Assembly (NCBI RefSeq): GCF_009709675.1
Contig: NZ_WMLB01000026.1
Coordinates: 19,889 to 83,888 of the forward strand
Length of the DNA: 64,000 nucleotides
Direction of reading: 5' to 3'
DNA from: Agromyces bracchium
Lineage (GTDB): Bacteria > Actinomycetota > Actinomycetes > Actinomycetales > Microbacteriaceae
Position numbers and translations under genes: made by a program. Below the pieces are notes generated by a model, which did no database searches, had not been told where the DNA came from, and saw only the letters and a program-made list of their open reading frames with translations. Shown in pieces: positions 24,169 to 33,859 of the stretch (position 1 is the first letter of the stretch; every line of letters begins with the position of its first letter).

Positions 24169-26958
24169 ATGGTCGACATCGGCGATCTGGGCGTGGAGCA
24201 TCTGACCTCGCCGACCGGCGTCTGGACCGCCCGCCCTCGGTACTCCTGGCGTTTCGCCACGACGGAGCACGACCTGACGCAGTCCGCGTACGAGCTCGAG
24301 GTCGTCGACCTCGACCGATCCGCACCGGCGTGGCGAAGCGGTCGCGTTCCGTCCTCGCGGACCACGCTCGTCGAGCACGGGGGCGACGTACTCCGGTCGG
24401 CGACGAGGTACGGGTGGCGCGTGCGCTCGTGGCTCGCCGGGAGGAGCGATCCGACCGCTTGGGCGCACTCCGAATTCGAGACGACCCTGCTCGGCGACGA
24501 GCCCTGGACTGCGCCGTGGATCGAACCCGAGCAGGCCCCCGTCCGACCCGACGGCGCCGCGCGCTTCCAGGACCTGCATTCGCTCCGGATCGACTCCCCG
24601 CCGGAGGATCGACTGCACCCGCTTCCCTACGTCCGCCAGCGGTTCGACGTCGACGGCGAGGTCGTCCGGGCCCGGCTGTACGCCACGGCGCACGGCATCT
24701 ACCGCGCCGAGATCAACGGGTCTCCCGTCTCGGATGAGCTGTTCGCACCGGGCAACGACAGCTACGACCGGCGACTCTCGTTCCAGGTCTACGACGTCAC
24801 CGGCCTCGTCGGTCGAGGTGAGAACGTCCTCGGGTTGACGCTGTCGGACGGATGGTACGCCGGGCGCGTGGGCATCCTCGGCTCCAGTCGTCACTACGGC
24901 GAACGCCTCCGGGCGACGTGGCAGCTCAGACTCGCCTACGCCGACGGGCGCGCCAGCACCCTCCTCTCGGACGGCACGGCGGTCTCGTCGACGGACGGGC
25001 CGCTCCGGTACGCCGACCTCGCGGTGGGCGAGTGCTTCGACGCCCGGGTCGACTGGGACGGATGGAGCCGACCCGGCTTCGACGACTCCGGTTGGTCCGA
25101 GGTCCGGGTCGTCGACGTCGACCAGCCGCTCGTCCCCTTCGCCGGCGAGCCGGTCCGTCCGGTGCTCGAACTGCCCGCGGTCGAGATCATCCGCACTCCC
25201 GCGGCCGAGACGGTGGTCGACTTCGGACAGGTCATCGCCGGGATGATTCGCTTCCGGGTCCGCGGACCGCGCGGAGCGATCGTGCGCCTGGAGCACTCCG
25301 AGGTGCTCGATGAACACGGGAACTTCCTGATGAACATCGTCGGGCCGAACAAGGACCAGACGGATGTCTACGTGCTCGCCGGAGCCGACGACGGCGAGAC
25401 GTGGACTCCCACGTTCACGTTCCACGGATTCCGGTACGCACGCCTCACGGGTTTCCCCGAGGGCATCCGACCCGACGACTTCACGGCCGTCGTGACCTCG
25501 TCCGACCTCCCGGTCATCGGCGAGTTCAGCTGCTCGGACGAGCGGCTGAACCGGCTCCATCAGAACGTGCGCTGGAGCCAGCGCGGCAACTTCCTCTCGA
25601 TCCCGACCGACTGCCCGCAGCGGGAGCGATACGGGTGGACCGGCGACATCCAGGTGTTCGCGCCGACCGCCGCGACGAACATGGCGGTCGCGCCGTTCCT
25701 CAGCCGGTGGCTCGCGAACGTCCGCGCCGACCAACTCGAGGACGGACGGATCACCAACATCTCGCCCGATCCGCCGTCCCTGCGGTTCATCGCCGAGGGG
25801 CCGCCTCCGAGCTACGACGACCCCGTCATGCTGCTCGTCTCCTCGGCCGGCTGGGGCGACGCGATCGCGATCGTCCCCCACGTGCTCTACGAGCACTTCG
25901 ACGACGTCCGCGTCCTGGAGGAGAACTACCCCGCCATGGTCGCCTGGGCCGAGTACCAGATCCGGAGCGCCGAACGCGGGCTCCCGCCGCGCCTCGTCGG
26001 CGTCGAACTCGACGACGCGCGCCGCGCGCGCCAGCGCTACCTCTGGAACAACGAGCCGAACTTCGGCGACTGGCTCGCGCCCAGCACGCTCGTCGGACCG
26101 GACGGCGACCAGATCAACGCCCCGCGCCGAACCGGCGAGATCGTCGGCTCCCTCTCCCACGGCCACCTGCTCGACCGGCTGTCGCAGATCGCGTCCGTCC
26201 TCGGACGGTCAGCGGACGCCGAGCGCTTCGCCGCTCGAGCCTCGGCGGTCCGCGCGGCCTTCGCCGACGAGTACATCGACTCGCAGGGCCGGATCCCGGG
26301 CGACCTGCAGGGGCCGTACGTGCTCGCCTTGGCCTTCGACTTCGTCCCCGACGACCTCGTGCCGCTCGTCGCCGACCAACTGGTCGAGCTCATCAAGCGC
26401 GCAGACGACCACCTCGACACGGGCTTCCTGTCGGTGCCGCACCTGCTCGACGTGCTCTGGGACACCGGGCAGCGGGACCTCGCGCGCAGGATCCTCTTCC
26501 AGGAGACGGCGCCGTCATGGCTCTACGAGGTGACGCAGGGCGCCACCACGATCTGGGAGGGCTGGGAGGCGATCCGGACGGACGGCACGGTGACCGAACT
26601 CTCGTTCAACCACTACGCCTTCGGCTGCGTCGACGACTGGATCTTCCGACGCCTGGCCGGGCTGCAGCTCATCGAGCCCGGCTACCGGCGATCACGGATC
26701 GAACCCGACTTCGAGTGCGGGCTCACCCGGGTCTCCGCGCACGTCGACACGCCGAGCGGGCGGCTGGCGTCCTCGTGGCAACGGCTCGAGAACGGGCGCG
26801 TGGAACTCCGCGTGGACGTGCCGCCGAACACGACCACGACGATCGCACTGCCGGCGTCGGCCCGAGGGATCCGGCTCGAACGCGCCGGCCTGACGCGGCA
26901 GGTCGCCGCCGAGACCGACCTCGGATCGGGGTCTGCCACCGTCTCGTTCGATCTCTGA
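24169..26958 (+). CDS. Alpha-L-rhamnosidase (GH78)
   Basis: A 929-residue cytoplasmic glycoside hydrolase that removes terminal alpha-L-rhamnose, for example from rutinosides and neohesperidosides. Domain order is two N-terminal beta-sandwich modules (about 1-340), a concanavalin-like Bac_rhamnosid module, an (alpha/alpha)6 catalytic barrel (about 445-800) and a C-terminal beta-sandwich. Catalytic region motifs are CPQRERYGWTGD (482-493; acid residues E486 and D493) and TTIWEGWE with E797 as general base. No signal peptide is seen, so the substrate is imported first. The ATG at 24169 has AAAGGAG just upstream. It is divergent from the ABC permeases. Confidence 0.93.
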   Translation: MVDIGDLGVEHLTSPTGVWTARPRYSWRFATTEHDLTQSAYELEVVDLDRSAPAWRSGRVPSSRTTLVEHGGDVLRSATRYGWRVRSWLAGRSDPTAWAHSEFETTLLGDEPWTAPWIEPEQAPVRPDGAARFQDLHSLRIDSPPEDRLHPLPYVRQRFDVDGEVVRARLYATAHGIYRAEINGSPVSDELFAPGNDSYDRRLSFQVYDVTGLVGRGENVLGLTLSDGWYAGRVGILGSSRHYGERLRATWQLRLAYADGRASTLLSDGTAVSSTDGPLRYADLAVGECFDARVDWDGWSRPGFDDSGWSEVRVVDVDQPLVPFAGEPVRPVLELPAVEIIRTPAAETVVDFGQVIAGMIRFRVRGPRGAIVRLEHSEVLDEHGNFLMNIVGPNKDQTDVYVLAGADDGETWTPTFTFHGFRYARLTGFPEGIRPDDFTAVVTSSDLPVIGEFSCSDERLNRLHQNVRWSQRGNFLSIPTDCPQRERYGWTGDIQVFAPTAATNMAVAPFLSRWLANVRADQLEDGRITNISPDPPSLRFIAEGPPPSYDDPVMLLVSSAGWGDAIAIVPHVLYEHFDDVRVLEENYPAMVAWAEYQIRSAERGLPPRLVGVELDDARRARQRYLWNNEPNFGDWLAPSTLVGPDGDQINAPRRTGEIVGSLSHGHLLDRLSQIASVLGRSADAERFAARASAVRAAFADEYIDSQGRIPGDLQGPYVLALAFDFVPDDLVPLVADQLVELIKRADDHLDTGFLSVPHLLDVLWDTGQRDLARRILFQETAPSWLYEVTQGATTIWEGWEAIRTDGTVTELSFNHYAFGCVDDWIFRRLAGLQLIEPGYRRSRIEPDFECGLTRVSAHVDTPSGRLASSWQRLENGRVELRVDVPPNTTTTIALPASARGIRLERAGLTRQVAAETDLGSGSATVSFDL

Positions 26959-27025
26959 CATCGGCGACGCGGGGCCCGGTGCCCGCAGCCCGAATCAGCC
27001 GGACTATTGCCCCGCATAACCGATA

Positions 27026-27044
27026 CTAATGTCAGAATCGTGCG
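27026..27044 (+). promoter_or_regulatory. Weaker copy of the locus motif upstream of the sugar-binding lipoprotein gene
   Basis: CTAATGTCAGAATCGTGCG begins with the same CTAATGTC half as the other copies. Its TGTCAGAATC part (27030-27039) is also found exactly at 42844-42853, just before the ROK repressor gene. It lies 83-101 bp upstream of the start at 27127, a plausible promoter/operator position. Confidence 0.4.
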
Positions 27045-27126
27045 AATGTGTGCAACGCTGGTTCCACGGCCGAGCGCCGTGCCAGCCTCCCAGAGCTGGC
27101 GACAACGACGTCACGAAAGGGTCGAA

Positions 27127-28428
27127 ATGCCACAGCACGCACAGCACCCCGCAGCCAAGCTCCGGTGGTCGCTCCTCGCCGCACCGGTCGCCGGTGCACT
27201 GGTCCTCGCCGGCTGCTCCGGCGGTGGGAACGACGACGGAGGCGACTCCGCCGGCGGCTCCGCCGACAGCTTCTCCGTCATGGTCGCCCAGGCCAACGAC
27301 ACCGACGACGCCTACGCGCAGCTCCTCGAGCAGTACTCGACGGAGACCGGCGTCGAGGTCGAGGTCATCCCCTACCCCTCCGAGGCCTACAACACGCAGG
27401 TCACCACGCAGCTGCAGGGCGGCAACGCCGCCGACGCGATGATCCTCTCGCCGGGCACCGGCCAGCCGATCTCGGTCATCACGCTCGCCGAGGCGGGCTT
27501 CCTGGAGCCGCTCGATGACACCTCGGCGGGGATCATCCCCGAGGGCACCGAGTCGCTGTACGAGGTCGACGGCGAGATCTACGCCCAGCCCACCTCGCTG
27601 CAGCCGGTCGGCCTCGTCTACAACCCGGCGGCGGCCGAGGAGGTCGGCATCGACGAGTTCCCGGCGACGTACGAGGACCTGCTGGATGCCTGTGCCACGG
27701 CACGCGACGGCGGCAAGAGCTTCCTCGTGATCGCCGGGTCCGTCCCGTTCAACACCGGCCTGTTCTCGCAGATCCTCTCCGCGACCCGGGTGTACGAACA
27801 GGATCCCGACTGGAACGAGCAGCGCACAGCGGGCGACGTCACCTTCGCCGACAGCGGATGGCGCGACGCGCTCGAGGACTTCGTCGAGCTGAACGAGGCC
27901 GGCTGCTTCCAGGACGGCGCAGCGGGCGGCACCTTCGACAACATCACGAACGGCATCGGCGGCGGCACGGCGCTCAGCGCGCCGGTTCCCGGCTCGGCGG
28001 CGAACTCGATCAACGCCGGCGCCGGCCTCGAGACCGACGTGCAGGCGTTCCCGCCGGCCGACGGCGCGGGCGAGTTCACGATGGCCTCGGCGAACTACGC
28101 GTGGGCGATCAACGCCTCCGCTGATGACGACGTGAAGGCGGCGGTGCAGGAGTTCCTCGACTGGGCCGCCGAGCCCGAGCAGGCGAAGACCTTCGCCGAC
28201 ATCTTCGGCGCCGTGCCGATCACGGGCGTCGCCGGCGACGACCTCCTCCCCATCTACCAGCCCATCGGCGGCCTGCTCGAATCGGGCGCCTTCACGGGCC
28301 TCCCGAACGCGACCTGGCCGAACCCCGCGGTGTACGACGCGCTCGGCGCGGGCGTGCAGGGCCTGCTCACCGGGCAGACGACGGTCGACGGCATCCTCGA
28401 CGAGATGGACGCCGCCTGGGACCAGTGA
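27127..28428 (+). CDS. Extracellular sugar-binding lipoprotein of an ABC transporter
   Basis: A 433-residue exported solute-binding protein of the CUT1 type. The signal peptide ends in lipobox LVLAGC (Cys about 30), followed by a Gly/Asp/Ser-rich linker and the bilobed family 1 binding fold (NAADAMILSPGTGQPISVI, EIYAQPTSLQPVGLVYNP, NYAWAINASADDDVKAAVQEFLDW). It probably delivers glycosides to the permeases at 22.2-24.0 kb. The ATG at 27127 follows a GAAAGGG site and a small 6-bp-stem hairpin (27065-27081) in its leader. A strong hairpin separates it from the GH3 gene. Confidence 0.92.
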   Translation: MPQHAQHPAAKLRWSLLAAPVAGALVLAGCSGGGNDDGGDSAGGSADSFSVMVAQANDTDDAYAQLLEQYSTETGVEVEVIPYPSEAYNTQVTTQLQGGNAADAMILSPGTGQPISVITLAEAGFLEPLDDTSAGIIPEGTESLYEVDGEIYAQPTSLQPVGLVYNPAAAEEVGIDEFPATYEDLLDACATARDGGKSFLVIAGSVPFNTGLFSQILSATRVYEQDPDWNEQRTAGDVTFADSGWRDALEDFVELNEAGCFQDGAAGGTFDNITNGIGGGTALSAPVPGSAANSINAGAGLETDVQAFPPADGAGEFTMASANYAWAINASADDDVKAAVQEFLDWAAEPEQAKTFADIFGAVPITGVAGDDLLPIYQPIGGLLESGAFTGLPNATWPNPAVYDALGAGVQGLLTGQTTVDGILDEMDAAWDQ

Positions 28429-28452
28429 CCCGCGGGGACATCCCCTCACCGA

Positions 28453-28493
28453 CGGATCGCCGCTCGGGGCCTCGCGCCCCGGGCGGCGATCCG
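28453..28493 (+). terminator. Strong intercistronic hairpin after the sugar-binding protein gene
   Basis: Outer stem CGGATCGCCGC (28453-28463) pairs perfectly with 28483-28493, and inner GGGGC pairs with GCCCC around a CTCGC loop. There is no T-run. It lies 24 bp after the lipoprotein gene and before the GH3 gene, so it may end or attenuate transcription, or protect the 3' end of the abundant binding-protein message. Confidence 0.65.
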
Positions 28494-28517
28494 CGTCCCA
28501 GCCATGAAGGAGACCGC

Positions 28518-30734
28518 ATGTTCGCGAGCCCCCGCGTCCGCGCCCTGGTCGACGAGATGACCGTCGCCGAGAAGCTCGGCCAACTCCAGATCGTGTTCCG
28601 GCCCCGGGCCGACGATGCCGCGAAGCTCGTGCGCGAGGGCATCGGCTCGGTGTTCTGGCCGCGATCGGCCGCCGCGACCAACGCACTGCAGCGGGTCGCC
28701 GTCGAGGAGACCCGGCTCGGTGTCCCCCTGCTCGTCGGGCTCGACGTCATCCACGGGCAGCGCACCATCGCGCCCGTCCCACTCGCGCAGGCCGCGAGCT
28801 TCGACCCCGTGACGGTGGAACGGCTGGCGCGACTCGCCGCGACCGAGGCGCGTTCGGGCGGCGCGAACTGGACGTTCTCCCCCATGCTCGACGTGTCGCG
28901 CGATCCGCGCTGGGGCCGCGCGGTCGAGGGCTTCGGTGAGGACGTGCACCTGACCGCCGAGATGGGCCGGGCGATGGTGCGCGGCTACCAGGGCGCCTCG
29001 CTCGCGGCGCCCGACGCCATCGCGGCGACCGCGAAGCACTTTGTGGCGTACGGTCAACCCGAGGGCGGGCGCGACTACGACGCAGCGGACGTCTCCGAGC
29101 ACCGCCTCCGGAACGTGCACCTCGAGCCCTTCCGCGCGGCGGTCGATGCGGGTACGGCGTCCGTCATGGCCTCGTTCAACACCGTGGCGGGGCGGCCCAT
29201 GCACGCCAACCGTCGTCTGCTGACCGGCGTCCTCAAGGAGGAGTGGGGCTTCGACGGAGTCGTCGTCGGGGACGCCGACGGCGTGCGGAACCTGATCCCC
29301 CACGGCGTCGCGGCCGACCTCGCGGACGCCGTGCGACTGGCCTACTCCGCCGGCCTCGACATCGAGATGGGCGGCACGCCCGGCGAGCTCGACCCGTCCG
29401 TGCTTGCACCTGAGCGGCTCGCCCCAGCTCGCATCGACGACGCGGTCACCCGGGTGCTGGCGCTGAAGGAGGCGCTCGGCCTCTTCGACGATCCGTACGT
29501 GCCCGAGGCCGACGAGCGCATCGAGCCGACCGACGACTCCCGGCGCATGGTGCGGGAGGCGGCCGCGCGAGCGTGCGTGCTGCTGAAGAACGACGGCACG
29601 CTGCCCTTGCGCGAGCCGCGGCGCGTGCTGCTGACCGGGCCCTACGCCGAGTCGACGGACCACCTCGGCGCATGGACGCAGTCGTTCGCCGCGCCGGCTC
29701 GCAGCATCGCCGACGAGCTCCGCGAGCGGCGTCCGGAGGTCGACGTGCGCGTCGTCCCGGGCGTCGGGTTCCTGGACGACGACGTCAGCGGCATCGCCGA
29801 CGCCGTCGCGGCAGCACGCGACGCCGACGTCGTGGTCCTCCTCGCCGGCGAACCGAGCTCACTGTCCGGCGAGGCGGCCTCGCGCAGCGACCTCCGCCTT
29901 CCCGGCCGACAGGCCGACCTGATCAGGGCGATCGCCGCGACGGCCACGCCGTTCGCGGTCGTGCTCGAAAATGGGCGGCCGCTCGTGGTCGCCGACTGGA
30001 TCGACGATGCGCCGACCGTGCTCGAGGCGTGGCACGGCGGCACCGAGGCATCCGCGGCGATCGTCGACGTGCTGCTCGGCGACGCCGACCCGGCCGGTCG
30101 CCTGCCCATGTCGTTCCCGCGCTCGGCCGGCCAGGTGCCCGTGTACTACGCGCACGAGCGCACCGGACGTCCGGCCGCCACCGGCGGCACGCTGACCGAG
30201 ACGAGCGCCGACGTCGGCCTTCACGGTCCCGACAACGTGCACGAGAAGTACACGTCGAAGTACCTCGACCTCGAGCTCGGACCGCAGTTCGCGTTCGGGC
30301 ACGGCTCGGGCTATGCGAGCTTCGCCCACGGGCGGCCCCGGCTGGATCGCGAGGAGGTCGCACTCGGCGAAGTCGAGGGGGGCGCTCGTCTCACCATCAC
30401 GATCGACGCGACGAACACGTCCGATCGTCGCGGCGACGAGGTGCTGCTCGTCTTCGTCGAGGACGTCGTCGCGAGCATCGCGCCGCCCGTCCGCCGGCTC
30501 GTCGCGTTCGAACGGCGCACGCTCGACGCCGGTGAGACGGCGACCTTCTCGTTCGAAATCGGCGAACGTGAGCTCGGCTTCTGGGCGACGGATGCCGCTG
30601 GCGCGCGCTTCGCCGTCGAGCCCGGGCTCTTCCGACTGCACGTCGGCCCGACGCTCGAGCGCACGCAGGCGGTCGAACTGCGCGTCAGCGGGCGGCCCGC
30701 CTCGATCACCACCCTTGAAGGAGACCCACGATGA
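28518..30734 (+). CDS. Beta-glucosidase-type glycoside hydrolase family 3
   Basis: A 738-residue GH3 enzyme without signal peptide. It has an N-terminal TIM barrel, an alpha/beta sandwich (about 360-560) and a C-terminal fibronectin III-like domain (about 640-735). The nucleophile is D252 in GVVVGDADG, and KHFVAYGQPEGGRDY and the LLVGLDVIHGQRTI segment fit the BglX-type group. It probably hydrolyses O-linked beta-glucosides or xylosides in the cytoplasm. The ATG at 28518 has AAGGAG 5-10 bases upstream. Its stop overlaps the next start by ATGA, forming an operon with the GH35-like gene. Confidence 0.92.
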   Translation: MFASPRVRALVDEMTVAEKLGQLQIVFRPRADDAAKLVREGIGSVFWPRSAAATNALQRVAVEETRLGVPLLVGLDVIHGQRTIAPVPLAQAASFDPVTVERLARLAATEARSGGANWTFSPMLDVSRDPRWGRAVEGFGEDVHLTAEMGRAMVRGYQGASLAAPDAIAATAKHFVAYGQPEGGRDYDAADVSEHRLRNVHLEPFRAAVDAGTASVMASFNTVAGRPMHANRRLLTGVLKEEWGFDGVVVGDADGVRNLIPHGVAADLADAVRLAYSAGLDIEMGGTPGELDPSVLAPERLAPARIDDAVTRVLALKEALGLFDDPYVPEADERIEPTDDSRRMVREAAARACVLLKNDGTLPLREPRRVLLTGPYAESTDHLGAWTQSFAAPARSIADELRERRPEVDVRVVPGVGFLDDDVSGIADAVAAARDADVVVLLAGEPSSLSGEAASRSDLRLPGRQADLIRAIAATATPFAVVLENGRPLVVADWIDDAPTVLEAWHGGTEASAAIVDVLLGDADPAGRLPMSFPRSAGQVPVYYAHERTGRPAATGGTLTETSADVGLHGPDNVHEKYTSKYLDLELGPQFAFGHGSGYASFAHGRPRLDREEVALGEVEGGARLTITIDATNTSDRRGDEVLLVFVEDVVASIAPPVRRLVAFERRTLDAGETATFSFEIGERELGFWATDAAGARFAVEPGLFRLHVGPTLERTQAVELRVSGRPASITTLEGDPR

Positions 30735-32391
30735 CGGTCACGACGATCCCGACGGCACCGAGCGGCTGGTCGATCGAGCGGGATGGCGGGTTCCGGTTGC
30801 TCCACGGCGGGCGCCCTGCGCTCCTGCTCGGCGGACAGGTGCACAACTCCTCCTCGTCCTCGCGGAAGTCGATCGCCGATTCGTTCGCCCACGTTCGCCG
30901 GATGAACGGCAACACCGTCCTGGCGCCGGTGAGCTGGGCGCTGCTCGAGCCGACGGAGGGGACGTTCGACCTCTCGCTCGTCGATGCGATGCTCGAGGAG
31001 GCGCGCTCGAACGGGCTTCGACTCGTCCTGCTCTGGTTCGGCGCGTTCAAGAACGCCGCGTCGACCTACGCCCCGAGCTGGGTCCGCGCCGACGCCGGGC
31101 GGTTCCCGCGTGCGGAGGTCGACACGCAACGGCGCACGGCGTTCACGTATCCGGGTGCGACGGCGAAGCCGGTGCTCTCGGTCTTCAGCCCGGAACTCCG
31201 AGATGCCGACGCCGCCGCGTTCGAGACCCTCATGCGGCACCTCGTCGTCATGGACGTCGACGACACCGTGGCGATGGTCCAGGTCGAGAACGAGTCGGGC
31301 CTGCTCGCGGACAGCCGCGACCGCGGTCCGCTCGCCGAACTCGCCTGGGGCGCGGCCGTGCCCGCCGCACTGCTCGACCGTCTCGGCTCTGGCGGTTCCT
31401 CCGCGATGCACGACCTCTGCTGGAGCGCGGCGCCGTCCGATCGGGTTCGTGGCCGGAGGTGTTCGGCGGGGACGCGCGCGCCGACGAGGTGTTCATGGCC
31501 TGGGCGTTCTCCACGTACGTCGAGCACCTCGCCCGGCGGGGTCGGGCGATCAAGCGGATACCGATGTACGCCAATGCGTGGCTCGGGCCCCAGCCCGGCC
31601 AGGAACACCCAGGGCAGTATCCGAGCGGCGGACCGGCGTCGCCCGTCATGGAGGTCTGGCGCACGGGCGCACCCTCTCTCGAACTGCTGGGTCCCGACCT
31701 CTACGTCGACGACGCAGACAGCGCGATGCGGACGTACGCGTCGGCGAGCCAGCCGCTCTTCGTCCCGGAGAGCCGGCCGCGTGCCGGTGAGCTGGTTCGC
31801 GCGATCGGCACCTACGGCGCGATCGGATGGTCGGCCTTCGGCATCGACCGAGCGAATCCCGCCGGGCAGGTCGCGACGGTGCTCGCGTTCCTGACCGCGC
31901 TCGAGTCCGAAGTCACCGCGGCGGGACGCCGGGGCGCCCTCGCGGCCGTCGTCATCGAACCCGGCCAGGAGGCGGTGCCCGTACGCACCCAGGGGCCGCT
32001 CCAGGTCACGGCGCGCGGCACGCTGGCACTGCTCCAGCGGATGCTGCTCGACGCGGGAGTGCAGGCACCCGCACCGGAGCTGTCGCTGCCCGACGAGACG
32101 ATGCCGACGGCTCCGGTGCCGGCCGCCGCAGACCACCGACCCTTCGGTCTCCTGATCGCGGAGGCGCCGGACACGTTCATCATCGTCGGCCAGGGCGTCA
32201 CGATCGACTTCGCCGTGGAGGGTGCCGTCGTCGAGATCGACTCGGTGCAGGAACTCCTGCTGGAGGCGGGCTCCGTGACCGCGGGGCGGATCATCAATGG
32301 TGATGAGCGGCTGGCGATCCTGCCGACCCACAGAGTCGGAGCGGCGCGGATCCGGCTCCTGCGGCGCGAGCCGCGAGCAGTGTTCAGCTGA
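30731..32391 (+). pseudogene. GH35-like beta-galactosidase (DUF5597 type), broken by a frameshift
   Basis: The N-terminal part reads in one frame from ATG 30731 to about 31385 (ending ...VPAALLDRL). From about 31390 the protein continues in the -1 frame (RFLRDARPLLERGAVRSGSW onward) to the stop at 32389-32391. The joined product, about 553 residues, has a GH35-type TIM barrel with the acid VQVENESGLL and the putative nucleophile FVPESRPRAG, then a DUF5597 beta domain. No slippery heptamer is evident, so a one-base deletion (real or sequencing) is likelier than programmed shifting. The stop overlaps the convergent GH43 stop by 8 bp. Confidence 0.8.
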
Positions 32392-33859
32392 GCGGGCGGT
32401 AGCGGAGGTCGCGGAAGCGCACCTCGCCATCGCCGCTCGCGTAGATCGCGGGGCGGAGGCTCTGCAGGTCGCCGGCCGTGTTCGCGTGGTAGCCCGACGT
32501 CTCGTAGCGGATGGCGTGCCGCACCCAGTCCTCGCCGGGCGACCGGTACCACGACGTGACGATGTGCTCCTCGTTGCAGATCCGCAGGCGCATCCGCCGA
32601 TCCGGTGGGGCGGGCTCGCGCCAATGCGTGCGGAGACCGCCCGAGTAGCTCGGCATGCGCTCGCCGTCGATGCCGAAGCCGCAGAACAGCCGGTCGTTGA
32701 AGTACAGCAGCAGGCCGGCCTCGACCGGGTCCTCGCCGAGCAGCTCCACGTCGACCTCGATCTCGTAGGAGTGGTCGCCGGTCACGAGGCAGAGCGGTGA
32801 CGTGCCGGACGGCCCGTCGCCCCGCGCGCGCAGTACCAGGCCGTCGTCGATGCGAAGCCGGTCGGCCTCATCGGGCGACGGAGCGTGGAAGGTCCACCGC
32901 TCGCCGAGCAGGAACGCGCCGAGGTCCTCGGCGAACCCCGACGCCGGGCGCTGCGGTGCGGCACCCGCCGGTGCCGCCTGCCGCGCGCCGATGTGGTCGG
33001 CGGCCGCCACGGGCCATCCGTCGTCGGTCCATGCGATCGGCTCGAGCAGTATCTGGCGGCCGAGCGTGCGGAAGCCGTGCTCGTGCCCGTGCGAGAGCAT
33101 CCACCAGTCTCCGGCGGGACCGCGGAGGATCGTCGCGTGGCCGCGCGACCACCAGCGCTCCCGGGCATCCTGCGTACGGGCGATGGGGTTGCCCGGGTGG
33201 TTCTCCCACGGCCCGTGCACCGAGCGCGAGCGGGCGACGATGACCATGTGCCCGGTCGGCGGTCCGGCGGTGCCGCCGACGGCGCTGACGAGGTAGAACC
33301 ACTCGCCGCGATGGAACAGCTTCGGGCCTTCGAGGGCGTACGCCTCGGTGACCCACTCGTCGGGGTAGCGCCATCCGTCGTAGACCTGCTCGAGCTCGCC
33401 GACCGTCGCCAGACCGTCGTCGGTGAGTCGCACCATCCGGATGCCGTTGACGAAGAGGTAGCGCCGCCCGTCCTCGCCGACGACGTGGCCGGGGTCGATC
33501 GCGCCCCGGATGCCGAGGTCGATCGGGTCGGACCACGGGCCGCGCATCGAGGGCGCGTGGATCACGAAGATCGATGGCTCGGTCAGCTCCGACCATGGCG
33601 TCGGGATGAACGGGATGTAGATGAAGAACCGGCCGTCGTGCTCGGCGATGTCGACCGCGAACGTATTGCCGAGCGGTTGCGGCAGGGCCGAGCCCTCGTA
33701 CGTCCAGTTCACGAGGTCGGTCGAGCGGTACAGCGGCAGGCCGGGTGCCGCCTGGAACGACGAGTACGTCATCCAGTACTCGTCGCCGACTCGGATGACG
33801 GAGGGGTCGGGCCGGTCGCCGCCGAGCACCGGGTTCGTGAAGTGCACCGCGTCAATCAT
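32384..33859 (-). CDS. Glycoside hydrolase family 43 protein
   Basis: A 491-residue protein with an N-terminal five-bladed beta-propeller of GH43 (about 1-310) and a C-terminal beta-sandwich (about 330-490). The propeller has the base Asp in GGDRPDPSVIR (15-25), a middle Asp in GAIDPGHV and the acid Glu in EGPKLFHRGEWFYL. Likely activity is on beta-xylosides or alpha-L-arabinosides. It is cytoplasmic, with no signal peptide. The start overlaps the esterase stop by 8 bp, making it the last gene of the second minus-strand array. Confidence 0.9.
   Translation of the reverse strand: MIDAVHFTNPVLGGDRPDPSVIRVGDEYWMTYSSFQAAPGLPLYRSTDLVNWTYEGSALPQPLGNTFAVDIAEHDGRFFIYIPFIPTPWSELTEPSIFVIHAPSMRGPWSDPIDLGIRGAIDPGHVVGEDGRRYLFVNGIRMVRLTDDGLATVGELEQVYDGWRYPDEWVTEAYALEGPKLFHRGEWFYLVSAVGGTAGPPTGHMVIVARSRSVHGPWENHPGNPIARTQDARERWWSRGHATILRGPAGDWWMLSHGHEHGFRTLGRQILLEPIAWTDDGWPVAAADHIGARQAAPAGAAPQRPASGFAEDLGAFLLGERWTFHAPSPDEADRLRIDDGLVLRARGDGPSGTSPLCLVTGDHSYEIEVDVELLGEDPVEAGLLLYFNDRLFCGFGIDGERMPSYSGGLRTHWREPAPPDRRMRLRICNEEHIVTSWYRSPGEDWVRHAIRYETSGYHANTAGDLQSLRPAIYASGDGEVRFRDLRYRPLS

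Noticed and set aside
31380..31400. Programmed -1 frameshift in the GH35-like gene
   Set aside because: No slippery heptamer or downstream pseudoknot could be seen; a plain one-base deletion or sequencing error is simpler.
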